A stretch of DNA of 64,000 nt from Corticium candelabrum (GCF_963422355.1 NC_085102.1:1706876-1770875), one strand, 5' to 3'; counted from the first letter of the stretch, positions 34,141 to 50,229 are shown. The notes: generated by a model not told the origin, from the letters alone. Program-made: numbers and translations.

Positions 34141-35640
34141 TCGTCGAGTTGTGGGGTACAAATTCGTTTTGCGAACGTTGTACAACGTGTTGACTGCATG
34201 CTTGCAAAAGTTGGGTCATTGTCCTTTCACGTCAATGCTTGCCGTATGGGCTCAAAATGCAGAGCGAGCTGGCGAAAAGAGTAGCGCGACAGACGTGGGC
34301 GTGTTTACTTGTGACGTTCTTCATCTCATTTGATCAATGTTGAAATTCTATGTACGTGTACATCTCAAAGTTTGGTGGATCATTTTGGCTTGCAATGTTG
34401 TGAATATTTAGATAGGTATGGAACACAATTACTAAACTGATTCAGCTCAAGTTCATTCAAAAGTCAGCATCAATTGCTACTGGTGTAATTGAATTTGCAA
34501 CTCTATTTCATTTATCATTCATATCTCAGCGATTTACCAAGTTTTGCAGGAAGAGACACTACTATCCTAGGGTGTCAGAGATTTACCAAGTGCACTCTCT
34601 CGAGGCTCCTAATTCTCAATTTAAAATTTAAAATTTAAAGGTATTAAGTTTTGGATCAATCAGATGTTCAAAATCCTATCGGATTAGAATTGGTTAAGTA
34701 CCATGCTGATCACATGTTTGCAATGATCACCGGCATGTAACTAATAAAAGTAAATAACGTCTTTATTACTGTTTAGTGCAATGGTAAATAGTCTACAACA
34801 TTGTCTTATAAAACTTTATGCAAAAACTGAATATCACAATGAATTAATCACTAATCTTCTAATAATCCTCGTGCCATATAAAAATTCTACATGTAATGAT
34901 ATAAAATAATTGCTAAAATCAAAACTAATATTTTGACAGTATCGGTGGCAATACAGTATGTTAATGCTGTTGATTATAATTACTCCACAAATCTGTCCTT
35001 AGAACATGAAAGTATTACATAAGACTAAATTGATATTAACAATACTGTGTCTTCTTCTATTACTTTGTGCTGTTAAAGTTTTTGAGAAGAACACAAGCAG
35101 AAAATCTTAACTAAGCGAGCAACAAGAAACTGTCATATGTGTAATCGGAAAGCAAATACAATGGAAAACAACCTTTATAAACTCTGTTGAAATGACAGTA
35201 GTCACAAAGACAACATATTCTACCCTGACATTCTGACTCGCGGGTAGAAGTCGACCTTGGCTTAAGAATGGCATCAAGGCGCAGTCGACAATCATTCAAT
35301 GAATGTAACCTCCGTCGACCGAGTGTCGCACATGCATGCACATTGCAATATCATCATTAAATATACTAAACTAATTAGGTAACTAAAATTATATGGTCAG
35401 CTTACTCTTGTTCCCCATCAACCATTTTGAAAGTTCTATAGTAACAGCGTTTGAGCAAGTTGACCCTCGTGTATCTAGGACTTGTGTGACCAACATTACA
35501 CTGGCGTCTATTGGAGCTTCTCGTTATCTTCAAATTGTAGCTCGTTTTCAAGATGGACTACTTTATCTCGAGGTAGTGATCATATAGGCCCCGCAGACCT
35601 TGTGGTTCATACGCCTATGGTCCACATCTGATAACTGTTC
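34141..35640. other. Intergenic cassette DNA beyond U2 copy 2
   Basis: Copy of 4791-6354, lacking the TA microsatellite insertion. No gene seen. Confidence 0.55.
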
Positions 35641-35880
35641 CAGGGGTGTAGATTGGCATGAACTAGACCGGGCTATAGCCCCATCATTGGTAGGCGTGTT
35701 GGTAAAAATTGTGGACAGTAAATATGTGTGAATATAGTATATACACCACTCATTTTTCCAGGATAGGTCTGCCTCTGATTCTACCGTATCAGTTATAAAG
35801 CCATTAAAAGTAGGCTTGTTTATAAAGTCGTAGCATCGTGAAGTTTAGTCCACCATTTCTAGAGGTCACGTTGGGCCCTA
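35641..35880. mobile_element. hAT-like MITE, copy 4
   Basis: Same insertion as copy 1 (flank ACTGTTC on the left, GCTGTTT on the right), inherited with the cassette. The ends are CAGGGGTGTAG and GGGCCCT. Confidence 0.7.
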
Positions 35881-37436
35881 GCTGTTTAATACCTCTTGAA
35901 AGCATACATTGACTTTTACGCTAATAAACCAAAGTGCGCATGCGTTAAGGTGACAATACCGCTGTGGACAGACAATCGTCTAATAATTTGGAATGGACCA
36001 TACGCACTCAGCAATGTTAACTATAGTGCCAGATTTCGAGAACACAAAGTGCAAGTCAATATGTTCAGCCTCCTTCTCACGCTCTTCATGCATGTTAATT
36101 AATTACCAGAAGCCGCACGTGTGCAACAGCTGTTTCGTAACCGAAGCTAGCATACGAGGATTTAGCACTCTAATTAGTGCTTCTTCATTTAACACTAGCA
36201 ATAACAATAAGCGCATGCGCGGTTTTCCAATTTCCGTCCGTCCCTTACTAAGAGTAGTTACTGGTATAGGGTAGGTAGGGTTTCAACCATCAAAATTTGT
36301 ACTTTTGCCAGTCGTCGATTTCTGGAAACTTTCAAAGTAAAGTATACCTAATTAGGTGATATGTTGTTTAATTACTTATTAATGACGTCACTGCAATAGT
36401 AATAAGTAATAAAAACAACTTAGCTTAACATTTGGTTCTATATTTATATTATTATATTACTCGTGAAACTTAATATTAACTTAAACACGCTCAGTTAATT
36501 AAGTAATTAATGTTAACGTTTCGGTGTTATTTCGGATCACACAAGCCTGATTTTTGCATAAAACAAATAAGATAGTATAGCCTCTATTCATAGAAAGAAA
36601 CACGGAAGAAAGTGCGAAAGACCGAGTGATTGCAAGTCGTTCAAGACGATCATGTAAAGTCTCTAACGTACGAACGACTGAGTCGCTTATCTATAAACTC
36701 TAACTTGTTCTCTTTTACCGTTAGAGTCGCCTGAAGCGTATAGATTGTTGAATTCGGAAGGCAAGACCAAAACTGTGCGCGCGATACTGAAAGCATTCGG
36801 TTCGCAGCCCAAGGCCTTATCTAACGCTAAAGTCTACTGCGCTTGCGTCAATCGGTGAAGTGTTTCCTTATGAACTTTGCAGTCACATATCTTTATATAA
36901 TAATGTTTGAGACATTTTAGCTTTAATGATAAAGAAATATATTATATATATTAAAGCATAAATAATATGATTGATAGATCTATTAAGGTTTTTTTATATA
37001 TTTCATATTTTATATTCACAGTTGTGAAAGATTTTTTCCAAGTTTACATCAAAATTGTATTAAATAGAATGATATAAGTTGATACCATTGCCAAAAGTAA
37101 AACTTTACTGTGTTAGTGTGACTAAATTCAAATAAAAAATAATATTATCTTAGTTTTTATTGATACAATATAATAATAATATATTTTATTTTGCACCCAA
37201 ATACGGTACAGTTTCCACTTATCGGCAGACGTAAACTACACACTAACAAACTACGTACACACCATCGTCATACATTCACTACAATACAGACAGGAAAAAA
37301 GGAAAACACAACTACATATTACCATTAAGTATACCCATCTCTATGTATTATATACTATGCTACATCACATGCATGAAGTATTCTACGATAGCAACGAACG
37401 TATTCTGCTCATACCTACAATATTGTAATCTAGATG
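35881..37436. other. End of second cassette and unique DNA
   Basis: 35881-36512 matches 6607-7245; the match stops abruptly near 36512 (AAGTAATTAAT), the cassette's right breakpoint. 36513-37436 is AT-rich and shows no gene. Confidence 0.5.
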
Positions 37437-37508
37437 CATGATTTCTAGAGATTTGAGCTGGGAAATAAATGGAACAAACGAAAGTCTGTCTGATGGTCTG
37501 GGATACAG
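37437..37508 (-). pseudogene. Relic of a kelch-kinase last exon
   Basis: The minus strand reads RPSDRLSFVPFISQLKSLEI, aligned without gaps to the end of kinase exon 2 (gene E: KPSDRLSFGQVISQLESL). Only about 65 bp remain and nothing else of the gene adjoins. It lies 1.5 kb beyond the 3' end of gene E, on the same strand. Confidence 0.7.
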
Positions 37509-37808
37509 TTACAGCTTCTACATTTGTGCAAATATTGCATTTGGATTGTTCGCATGCAAAGATACGAGCGCACCTCCGACTGAAATGGGTCGGTTTGTTC
37601 GCAAGCCAGACCCCATATGTTTGTCCCTGAGCTTTCGGTTAGCTGCGAGGGCTGTGAGTTACTCTTTTGGCAATTTCAATCACGAGAAGGTATTCAGTAA
37701 TCTAGGAATCTTGCATTGGTAAATAGTTTTAACTGATATGTCTGTGTCAGTGAGAATACCGTTTGACGGAGAACGGACGTCGCTTTGTATTTCTAGTTGT
37801 TGTTACGC

Positions 37809-38540
37809 TTAAAGTCTGGTTGAGAGTACGACGTTGGCACAGCGTCCTGCGAGCGACCTGGACGCTGACAAGGACGCTCACACGAGCGTCAGCGAAGAAG
37901 CTGGCCCTGGACCGTTCACAGTAATGCGTCTGACGAGCGTCCATCGCAAAAAGAACACACTGCGACATTAGTCTGGCGCTGCAAAGTAACCACGTGTGTA
38001 CAATGTATCACGACAGACATGGGCGATGTTTAGCTTTTGTTGCACTGCTGCGCCGCAGTCTCAATCAAGCGTTTCCTTTTATCTTTATTTTATGTTTAAT
38101 GTTGCCCCTAGAAGCGAACTACACCAGATGTGGTGTTTTAAAAATAAATTATTATTATTATTATTATTATTACGTCCTTGTACTCTTTTGAGTGAACTTG
38201 CCAAACGCAGGGGAAACCACACACACACTTCCATCGACGAATCAATGATCGATGCCATGTGAACGAATAGAATATTCCGGATACGTCTAGTGACTGACTT
38301 TCGATTGGTTGAAACGGAGCACGTGATGCCATCGGATGCTGGGTCACTTCCGGCTAGGACGCTCGATTAGAACTTTTCTCTATTCCAGCGTCGTGGACGC
38401 TCACCTAGCGTCGTGCTAGCGTCGTAAGAGCGTCGCAGACGCTGACATGTTTACAGTGTGATGCTGACGCTTGCTTATCGTCAGCGTCCAGGACGATCGC
38501 ACGACGCTCGTGCCAGCGTTGTACTGTGAACAAGGCTTAA
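37809..38540. mobile_element. TTAA-flanked MITE with CGTC-rich inverted ends
   Basis: 732 bp between TTAA at 37809-37812 and TTAA at 38537-38540. About 60 bp at each end are imperfect inverted repeats (GAGAGTACGACGTTGGCAC against CACAGTACAACGCTGGCAC, then CCTGGACGCTGAC on both). Many further GACGCT/AGCGTC units fill the subterminal regions. The TTAA target fits piggyBac-type elements. No transposase is encoded; the middle holds an (ATT)n run at 38145-38171. Confidence 0.6.
38145..38171. repeat. (ATT)n microsatellite
   Basis: About nine ATT units inside the MITE. Confidence 0.9.
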
Positions 38541-38990
38541 TTCTTGTATTTTGTTGTGTTCTAAATTTCCATACCGAAACGTGTTATGCATATTCCCTAA
38601 AGTCTGGCGAAGGAGCATTCTACAAGAAGTTAGACGTCAAGCTTTGTTTCAGAATGCGATTTTCAGAGGGTTTGGCTGGCTAACGTAACGTCCGGTGAAG
38701 AAGCTTAGGCTTGGTTAACAATATGTTCCGTTTTCTTGACGACTTGCACAGCACGGTAAATGGCTGTCTATCAAGTTTTTCCGCTTGCAGTATTGACGTG
38801 CTGCAATATATATTACAAACAACAATTTCAAATGATACAAGTGGCTAATTGCAAATGGTACATGTTATTATACAAATTCCAACAACAAATTTTTGAAGTT
38901 TTAAAACGGCAGCCGTAAGCTTTGCTATACTTGCATGGAGTTGTGTTCTAACAAGCAATTCATTTTCCTCTTGAACTCCAAGGTTGTCAT
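38541..38990. other. Unique DNA 3' of gene E
   Basis: No feature seen beyond the MITE edge and the probable 3' untranslated part of gene E. Confidence 0.4.
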
Positions 38991-41900
38991 CTAGATGGTC
39001 ACAAGAGATTCGAGTTGCGAAATGACTTGGCCAAACGAAAGTCTATCAGATGGTTTGGGTGACCAGCAATTTTTTATAATCATCGTTAACTGTTGTGGAC
39101 AATCTCGAGGAATTACAGGTCTTTCGTTGTTAACCGCTGCATTGCACACTTCATAATCAAATCTGTATTGATCGAATGGAAGCTGTCTGGTCCAGATTTC
39201 CCACAACACAATTCCAAAACTGCAGATAGATAATGTTGTATTACAGAGTTATCTTCTTTAACTAGTAAATGCGTTTAATTAATTAAGCTGTAATACCTGT
39301 AAACGTCTACTGCAATATCGTAGGGCTCGCGACGAGTCAATTCTGGAGCTCGCCATCTCGCAGTTCCAACACCTGCAAAAGATAAACCTTCTCGTTTTGG
39401 AAGTAGAGAAATATGTTGGGGACCTAAACGATTGTGGCGTCTAATCTGTTGTTTATAGTTTTGCTTGACGCTACCCGTAACCGCCCTACCTAAACCAAAA
39501 TCGGCTACTTTAACAATCCAGTCTTTGCTTACAAGTAGATTATCGCTTTTCAAATCTCGATGTATTCGATGCGGTTCCAACGTGTGAAGAAAATGCATAC
39601 CTCTTGCTGCATCCATGGCAAATGAAAGCTTACGATCATAGTGGATATCAATCGATAAATCGTATAGTACATTTCTTAGAGATCCTCGCTCCATATATTC
39701 CATGACAAGAAAAGGATCGTCTCCTGGTTGTGTCTTTCCTGCACCAATGAAGAGAACAATATTCTTGTGTCTTACAGTTCTCATAAACATTATCTCCATT
39801 TCAAAGTCTTCTATAGACTTGGGAAAACCAACAGCTACCATTTTCTTTACAGCAACAGTGATATTTCTGTAGAAAGCTTTGTAAACGCTACCAGATGCTC
39901 CGGATCCAAGTAGTTCTTCTGAAATTACTTCGTCTTCATGTATTTGCCATGCGTTTGTCAACAATTGTACTTCATTTCGCAAAGCACGCTCGCTCTCTTT
40001 TCTTCTATTTAGCACTAGAAGATAAGCCGTTACACCAGCAGAAGCCACTGCCACTAACAGAATAATTCCTGCTCCTATTAGCCAGTAGGTAGGATATTGG
40101 CATGTAGAACCTGTAAAACCAACGTAACATTGACAGGCTGGTCTCAGACGTTTTTCGCTGAAATCGGGTACACACTTGCCGTATTTGCAGCGATCTACAT
40201 TACACAAGTTACATTGTTCGATGTTGTGAGCTCCCGTGCTAATCGTTGTTAGACCGTTGGGACACGGAACACAGTCTGGATCAGAAAATGTCGTCTCTCT
40301 GTAATATCCTTTTCTACAGAAATGACAGGGTTCGTTTGATATGTCAGCTGAGGTAAATCCTGCTGGACATCTGACTGCTAAATATTTGATATTTCTTTGG
40401 AGTAAGTCAAACATGACGAGAAATCCTCTCCAATAGAGCGTTTTTGATAATATTCCGGACACCAGCGTAGCTGAATGTTCATTTAATTCAAAAGGTGCAA
40501 TGAGATGCCACGTTTTAGCGTGCACAAAAAACATCCATGTTTCTAGTCCGTAACGCTTGTAACGAGTACTTTTATATATGTAAAGGTACTTTACAGTTAT
40601 TAGTAGTTGACCTGCTGTTGCAGCTGCATAATAATCGCATGTCAGGGCGTTCGTGACATTTGGTCCTCTATTGTCAGCTTTCTGTTCTAACCATATTTGT
40701 GTGTCGACATCAAACATCCACAGATCATTTAGACAATCTCCGAAAGCATTTCGCCCACCAAATACATACATTTTGGACTGCATTATGGCCGCTGCATGAC
40801 GATAGCGTGAGCTAGGTCGAACAGAATAAAGCGTTTCTCCGATAACTTGTCTCAACTGAAACATTGGTCGAAGTTGGATTATCCATGTTTCATTGAAAGT
40901 GTCGCTACTAGCATTCCTACCGGCAAATAGTATAGCAGTAGTGCTATTGATGGCAACGAATGACATTGAGGAGGTAGCTTTTATTGAAGAAGTTGATATC
41001 AGTAATCTCACTTTGTTTTCAGTAGAATTATAGATCCACGCTTTCATTACTCCTTCGTTTACATGGGAAGAAAGTGCAACAAAGCAGCATCTACCGATCC
41101 AACAGCTGGCTTCATAAAGGCTTTTATTCTTATCAGGAATGTGTATATAATTGGAAACTTGTCTTTTCCACCACTGCATGCTTGTTAAGTCTAATTTCCA
41201 TACAACTGCACTCCATATCCCTTGGTCAATTCTTTCTATGAATAGTGGCGCAAATGTGAAATCGTTTTCCTTAAGAGAATAAGTTGATACTTCTCCCAAA
41301 GCAGGCATAAGATCAGGACTTGGCAATCTTTTCCATATCCAAACTGTATGTTCGTAGGTGAATGTCCATACTCTTGTTTTGTCAGAAAGCAAATCGACTG
41401 TAAAGACGATGATTGTGTTTCGATCTCCAATAGTGTTAGTCATTACCCTATACCGTTTATCAGGAATGTCACCTGCAACGTCTTCCATAGTAACTTCATT
41501 ACGTTTCAAATCGAAATTTAGTACTTTCTTATCGAGAATGTTGAAAATGATAAAACGACTGTTGTTCATTGCAAGAGCACAGCCAAACGGTTGTGATTGA
41601 GATGTGTCGTGAAATGGTTGATACGGAACTGCCATTTCATTTTTCCATGTCATATTTTCAAACTTCCACAACGTTTGTTTAGCCGGAACATAGAGAAAGA
41701 TGGTACTTAAATAGGAGGAAGCTAAAAACGTGACTGGAGAATGTAACGTTTCTCCAGAGCTGGATTTGATGTAAATCCACTGGTACCTTTCAGCCCTTTC
41801 TCGACTTACACATCGCACTTCATGCAAAGTTTTTCTAAAGTCGGAGGGATGCAACATAATGAAAGCAGATTGATGGCATTGGCAATTAGTTGCTGACTGA

Positions 41901-42550
41901 AAAACGTCAACCGCAGTGACCTCCAGACGCCATGTGATGTTGCGTCGAAAAAAGGGCCGGAAAGGAGGTCGACCGTGTACTTGTACTTTTTGCCAGTTGA
42001 GCAAGTTTGTGTCAAATATCCACGCCTTTATTAAGTTAGGGTTTCCAAATATGAAATCGAATTCAAAAGCAATAATCTTGGAGCAAAGTTGAACCATGAC
42101 CGGAAATGAGCCCAATGGAGGAAAATCGCCATTATCCACGTTTTGCCACGAGTTGATGTTTACTGTGTACAACCAGTTTGAAAAAACGCCGGGCTTGTTT
42201 GTCAACTGTGTAAGAGGTAAAGTTCCTCCCGAAACTAGTAAATGTTGTCGTTTACTGTTTCCAATGTTAACGCTGTAAGTAATCTTTCCATACAATCTTG
42301 CAGGAGGTTCGTTGATTTTCCAACTGTCGAAAATTTGCCATCCTCTTGTGTTAACACCAAATTGAAAAGAACTTGTATTGCTAATAATCTCATTATCATC
42401 AGATTCCATCAGTATTACACCGATATCGTATGGTATACTTCGTTTCTTGAAACTTTTGTCTTGCCCCTCCGATATACACAAATTGATGATAAAAGCTGAC
42501 ACCATGATCGATCTTATCGATATTTGCTTCGCACGACAATTTCTCGACAT
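38991..42550 (-). CDS. Gene E: kelch/EGF receptor-like TKL kinase
   Basis: Minus-strand exons 42550..39297 and 39219..38991, with a 77-bp GT-AG intron at the family position, give 1160 residues. The start MSRNCRAKQIS precedes a hydrophobic signal (MVSAFIINLCISEGQ). Kelch-like blades fill residues 60-720 (KMYVFGGRNAFGDCLNDLW near 595), then come a GCC2-like module (CPAGFTSADIS), an EGF-like module ending GFTGSTCQ, a TM helix (about 820-847) and the kinase. The kinase has GSGASGSVY near 880, AVKK, HRDLKSDN near 993, DFG and GTARWRAPE. All catalytic residues are kept and no stop interrupts it. It is the only family member here on the minus strand, and the closest relative of pseudogene C by start and leader sequence. 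Role inferred: cell-surface receptor kinase. Confidence 0.9.
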
Positions 42551-42759
42551 TTTGGAAATACAAACTTTGTATCAATATGCTTCAGTACAGAAGTTGAGAA
42601 TTGCTCTTGCTTTGATCTTATATTCAGATATCTGTGTACTGCAATTTCACTGGATCTGTCAGAAAATTGATATCTTTGAGATGCAATGTTGGTATCTGTT
42701 GTCTAGAGATCGTCAACCGTTAGAAAATAGGAAGCTAATAGAATTTAGTTCAATCTCCG

Positions 42760-42808
42760 TTTATATAGCAATCTCTAGAGGTAATTTTTGATACCAATAT
42801 GTGACAAA
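42760..42808 (-). promoter_or_regulatory. Promoter of gene E
   Basis: On the minus strand TTTGTCACATA (42808-42798) precedes TATATAAA (42767-42760) by 41 bp start to start, as in pseudogene C. The TATA box is about 210 bp before the ATG. Confidence 0.65.
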
Positions 42809-43794
42809 TGTATGAAAACGAATGCTGAAATTGATATCCTATTTGCACGGTGTTGCAAAGTGGGTCACAGATCAACACTCTCTTACAGAAAACGATTTGA
42901 TAAAATAGCTATTTTCACAATGCTGTAATTATTTTTGACACTAACACCTGTTATTTTTGTTACATTGGAACGCAAAAAATGAATATATTGATAAGATTAA
43001 TGCAACTTAAATTATTTTACAATTCTATGTCAAAAAATAAAAATGCGATAACAAATACCATTACAGGAGTTTAGTGTATTTTATTACTATTTTGGTATTA
43101 ATTAGTATTAACAATATTATCAAAAGTGCAGTTAACAGGTTTTAATTTTTATGTTTAGTAGAGCAGTTCCATTATATTGACAAGCGTGTGAATATGCATG
43201 GCTCACGTTGTGTTGGCTCAGTCATTTTAGTGAACAGCATTAAATATCAATATGTTCCTTTTCAATTAACGTAAATACTTAAATTAACTTTTTGTACCAA
43301 TCAAGCCATTTGCTTTACGTTAAGTCTTCTCTTTTAAGAAGCTACAAAATTCAAGGTTTCTTTAAATTTTTGAACATTTTGTTAACTGATCTAACTACAT
43401 GAGCAACACTGGCAGACAATTTATCTAACCATTTTCTCTTGAAGTCTTTGTACATGCATCATGTGCTTATCTTACGTGAAACAACGCACTTCCATACCAA
43501 TAACATGCCAAAAATAGGCCACGTATGGACAACAGGGAAACGAGACAAACGCTTTACTAACAGTAAATATATAAACAACTGCCAAATTTATACACCTTTC
43601 ACAAGATCATTCAGGTCTAAACAAAATCTAGCTACTCTCGATAGTGTTGTCGTTTCGGCATTGCTCCGTTGATATTTGACTGCAGATTATCTTGTCTACA
43701 CCCATTTCGGAATTATCCCGCAGCCTACCATTGTGAGATTGCTTTCTATATGGAGGTGTTCTTCAAAACGTGAAGTATTGATCTTGTCCCAGCT
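42809..43794. other. Unique DNA upstream of gene E
   Basis: AT-rich; no gene seen. The only similarity noticed is a short block at 43502-43527 to 13425-13452. Confidence 0.4.
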
Positions 43795-44298
43795 TAGTCT
43801 CGCGTAGCCAGACCTCTTTCCGCCGCGTCTTCCCCGGCGAAATGGGGTCTGGTGAACGGCCTTTGATGTCGCTGTGTGCCGCGTAGCCAGAAATCGGCTA
43901 TCTAAAGACCGAATTTTGTTTCTTAGACGCTTCACTAAAGACGAGACTGGTATGCACGCAGTGCAATCCTATCTCAATTAGCTTCTTTTGTTTCGTAGAG
44001 AACAACTCGAAGACTACAGCTAGAGTCGTTGCTGTTTGTGAAATCTGCATGTTTACAGCAGCCATTAAACGCGGCCGCGGGAACGTTGACGTTGACAGGC
44101 CTCGATTTCATGCAGCCATGATCGACGTCCTGCGATCTAGCGTTGTGCGCTCGTGTCACAACGGAGACTGAATGCGAATGTACTGGATGGATGCGAACGT
44201 ACTCGGTGCTGTTTGCTGTTTGCTGTTTTTTTGACGTCTAAAGCGACCGCAGACAGTTCAGAGTGAGCGATATCTGGAAGGGCTCGGAGCTGCATGAC
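43795..44298. repeat. Left terminal inverted repeat, outer part
   Basis: 504 bp, reverse complement of 50432-50934. Shared landmarks include CGCGGCCGCGGGAACGTTGA and GTTTGCTGTTTGCTGTTTTT. A CGCGTAGCCAGA motif occurs twice (43801 and about 43880). Confidence 0.9.
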
Positions 44299-45602
44299 GT
44301 CATCGAAACAAGATGAGTCGTCTTTCTGTGTTTGGGTAATCATTTCATGTGTTTTGTGCTTTGCTTTGGTGAACACATACAGTAGCAACCAGGAAGAGAC
44401 CACGTTGTGATTGGAGTAATATGAACGGAAGCAGCTCGGGTTGCAGACTTCACTTTTGACACTGCATGTCAATCTGTGGAACACGCAAGTCTCTACTACT
44501 TACCTTTATACATTATATGATATCTGCCTGGCCCTGAGTAACCTTTACGTAACGATCAACACTGCATGCGTATACTGCATGATCATCATGTATTAATTCA
44601 TAGATATACATGTATGGTAGTCCATATATAGCTAGTCTAGAGTTTTTTACTATATCTTTTGTACTAAATAGACAACAGTTGGTCACTGTATCTTCAGCTC
44701 AGATCAAAGTTGGGATCCCACTTTACATTTCCATCAGATTGTATTGATTTGCAAGAATTCCGTCTAGTTGATATGTATTCGAGTGCCTCCACAGTCGGGA
44801 TGTAAGAAAAATTTTGATGTCATTTAGTAAAGTAGACAGCACATTGAGAGTTCTGATAGCTACAACAGCATTTGGGATGGGTGTTGACATTCCCAACATT
44901 AGGTGGATTGTTCATTGGAGTCCTCCAAGACTCATTGAAGATTATGTCCAAGAGACTGGGCGAGCTGGAAGAGATGGCTTGACAGCAACTGCACTGCTTG
45001 TATATGGGCATCTGCACAGGACAGTTTCATCCTCGATGAAGAAGTATGGACAAAATTTTACAACTTGTCGTAGAAAGTGCTTATTTGCTGATTTTTTATT
45101 GCTGGTAGTGAAGACAGTGCAGGAAAAGGATGTGGTTGTTGTAATGCTTGTGTACTTAGTTGTGACTGTGGTACCTGCTGTAGTTTTGACCTTCCAGTGA
45201 AATAAATAACAGCATGTTGTAATAACTGTCTAAAATTCTAGATCATGTAGCGCTGCATGCATGATCATAAATCATGCAATGAAACATAACTGTCTGACAT
45301 GTCGACGTGGTTTTGTGTTTGATGAAACCACCAGATGCTATCACCTCGTTGAGCAAGAGAAAACAGTTGGATGGAAGTAGTCTCTCTGAAGCTCCACATA
45401 CTCTGGAAGTTACGCTGCAGGAACACGCGTAATCTAGAGCTCTTCCAAACAACACATCGAATCTGTACCACCTTGGGACGTCCAACATTTCTGTCAATGT
45501 GGTCTCTTCCTGGTTGCTACTGTATGTGTTCACCAAAGCAAAGCACAAAACACATGAAATGATTACCCAAACACAGAAAGACGACTCATCTTGTTTCGAT
45601 GA
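44299..45602. mobile_element. Nested 1.3 kb element with 104-bp inverted repeats
   Basis: Inverted repeats 44299-44402 and 45499-45602 (TCATCGAAACAAGATGAG outermost) are almost perfect. The element interrupts the left repeat of the Ginger-like transposon: outside it GCATGACG continues at CGTTGTTACGGGG, while the uninterrupted right repeat has GCATGACGGTGTCACGGGG. This suggests a 2-bp CG target duplication, though the repeat ends could equally be read as starting with CG. It carries a RecQ-type helicase fragment and no transposase. Confidence 0.8.
44700..45203 (+). pseudogene. RecQ-type helicase C-terminal fragment
   Basis: The reading is split by frameshifts. LGSHFTFPSD and FRLVDMYSSAST lie at 44705-44800. 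After a one-base shift near 44802 comes the helicase C-terminal core: LRVLIATTAFGMGVDIPNIR, VHWSPPRLIEDYVQETGRAGRDG (motifs V and VI) to about 44990, then TCRRKCLFADF. A second shift near 45098 leads into a Cys-rich tail (GCGCCNACVLSCDCGTCC) ending at about 45199. Such Cys-rich tails occur in RecQ-like proteins and in transposon-borne helicases. The ATPase half (motifs I-III) is absent. It is probably the remnant of a larger element's own gene rather than host DNA, but either is possible. Confidence 0.8.
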
Positions 45603-45800
45603 CGTTGTTACGGGGATTTGTGCACCCGGTGATTTGTGCATCCTCGCGCTTTGCTCGCAATTCCAGACCGTCGACTCGATGCTCCAGACCTCGTGTCGGG
45701 TACACATATCACCGGCCATGATGCAAAGCTGCTGGTGATTTCGGACCCCGGTGATTTGTGTACCCTTGTGCTTTCCTCGCCGTCCCAGACTGCTTTCAAG
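45603..45800. repeat. Left terminal inverted repeat, inner part
   Basis: About 198 bp, reverse complement of 50230-50431 (ATTTGTGCACCCGGTGATTT, then CACCGGCCATGATGCAAAGC). It continues the outer repeat after the nested element. It contains internal copies of ACCCCGGTGATTTGT-like units. Confidence 0.85.
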
Positions 45801-45914
45801 CTACAGGACTCGCGATCGTAATGCAAACTAAAATGCTCTCTGTTCCCAATCATCTATTGTACATCTGCATTTAGCTAGAGAACAAATATCTCGTGATAGT
45901 TGCACCCGTGGCCG

Positions 45915-46085
45915 GAAGATGACTATGAAGAAGCTGGATGATGACTGAATAGAAGAAGCCGGATGTATGATGACTGTGACTCAACCGGATGATGACTGAC
46001 TCCTAAACCTGCTGGATGGTGACTGTGACTCAACCAGATGACTGTGATCACAGTCACATGTGACTCAATAGGATAATGACTGCGG
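45915..46085. repeat. GATGACTG-type minisatellite
   Basis: Imperfect tandem units built from ATGACTGTGACTCAACCGG and GATGATGACTGA, ending 17 bp before a TATA box. Units vary in length. The region contains a palindrome GTGACTGTGATCACAGTCAC-like core near 46040-46060. Confidence 0.75.
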
Positions 46086-46101
46086 CATGCCGAGGGTACA
46101 C

Positions 46102-46109
46102 TATATATT
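46102..46109 (+). promoter_or_regulatory. TATA box of the transposase gene
   Basis: TATATATT about 230 bp before the transposase ATG, in otherwise GC-balanced DNA, with no other TATA in reach. Confidence 0.5.
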
Positions 46110-46334
46110 TAGAGACACAGCTATAGCGCTGGATTCAGATGCAGGTTGTTGCAGTTGTGCAGTCGAGTGTCTACAGTCGCGAGCAGTTGTGTATCATAGC
46201 ACGTAGAATTGATTCCTTGGTTAGCTACAGTTGATCTACTGTAGAGTTGTAGCTGTATCTACGATTTCGTACTAAACTTCTTCTATTTGGCTTGTAATAA
46301 GTTGTCTCAGTCTGGACGCGCGTGATAGAGCCAT

Positions 46335-49776
<3,442 letters not shown>

Positions 49777-50229
49777 ATGTCTTGCTATACACAGCTTCAG
49801 TATTAATTTGTTCAATTAATACATCAACTTTAAATATACAAAGTTGAAACTGTGAACGAAGTCAGAATCTAGAACCTTAATTAAACATTTGACAACGATA
49901 TCTTCTCTAGACTTACCTTAAATTGCCAGCTGTGTTAAGATTTCCGTCCGTCCGTGTGTACACATGACCAGGTCGTCCATAAGTCTCTAGTTGGCATACA
50001 CGCGTGCACATCAATGCTCCTACAGCGATCCTCAGTTGCAAGTTGAGAACTGCAGGCTTGTAGACCCATCTATGCTTGCAGCTGAGTCTGCAATCGTCTC
50101 CAACTAATGTTGGAGTGAATCTCCTTCGTACATCAACAACGTCAGGCTGGTCAACCGATTGATTGGTTACGTACTAGACTTCACTCACAAAACGACGCCT
50201 AGAGACGAGTATTCAGTAATATCAATTGC
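49777..50229. other. Transposon 3' non-coding region
   Basis: No feature seen between the transposase stop and the right inverted repeat. Confidence 0.4.

Noticed and set aside
44137..44484. Minus-strand frames at the edges of the nested element, and 45243-45719
   Set aside because: They are translations of the inverted repeats, identical at both ends, not a protein.
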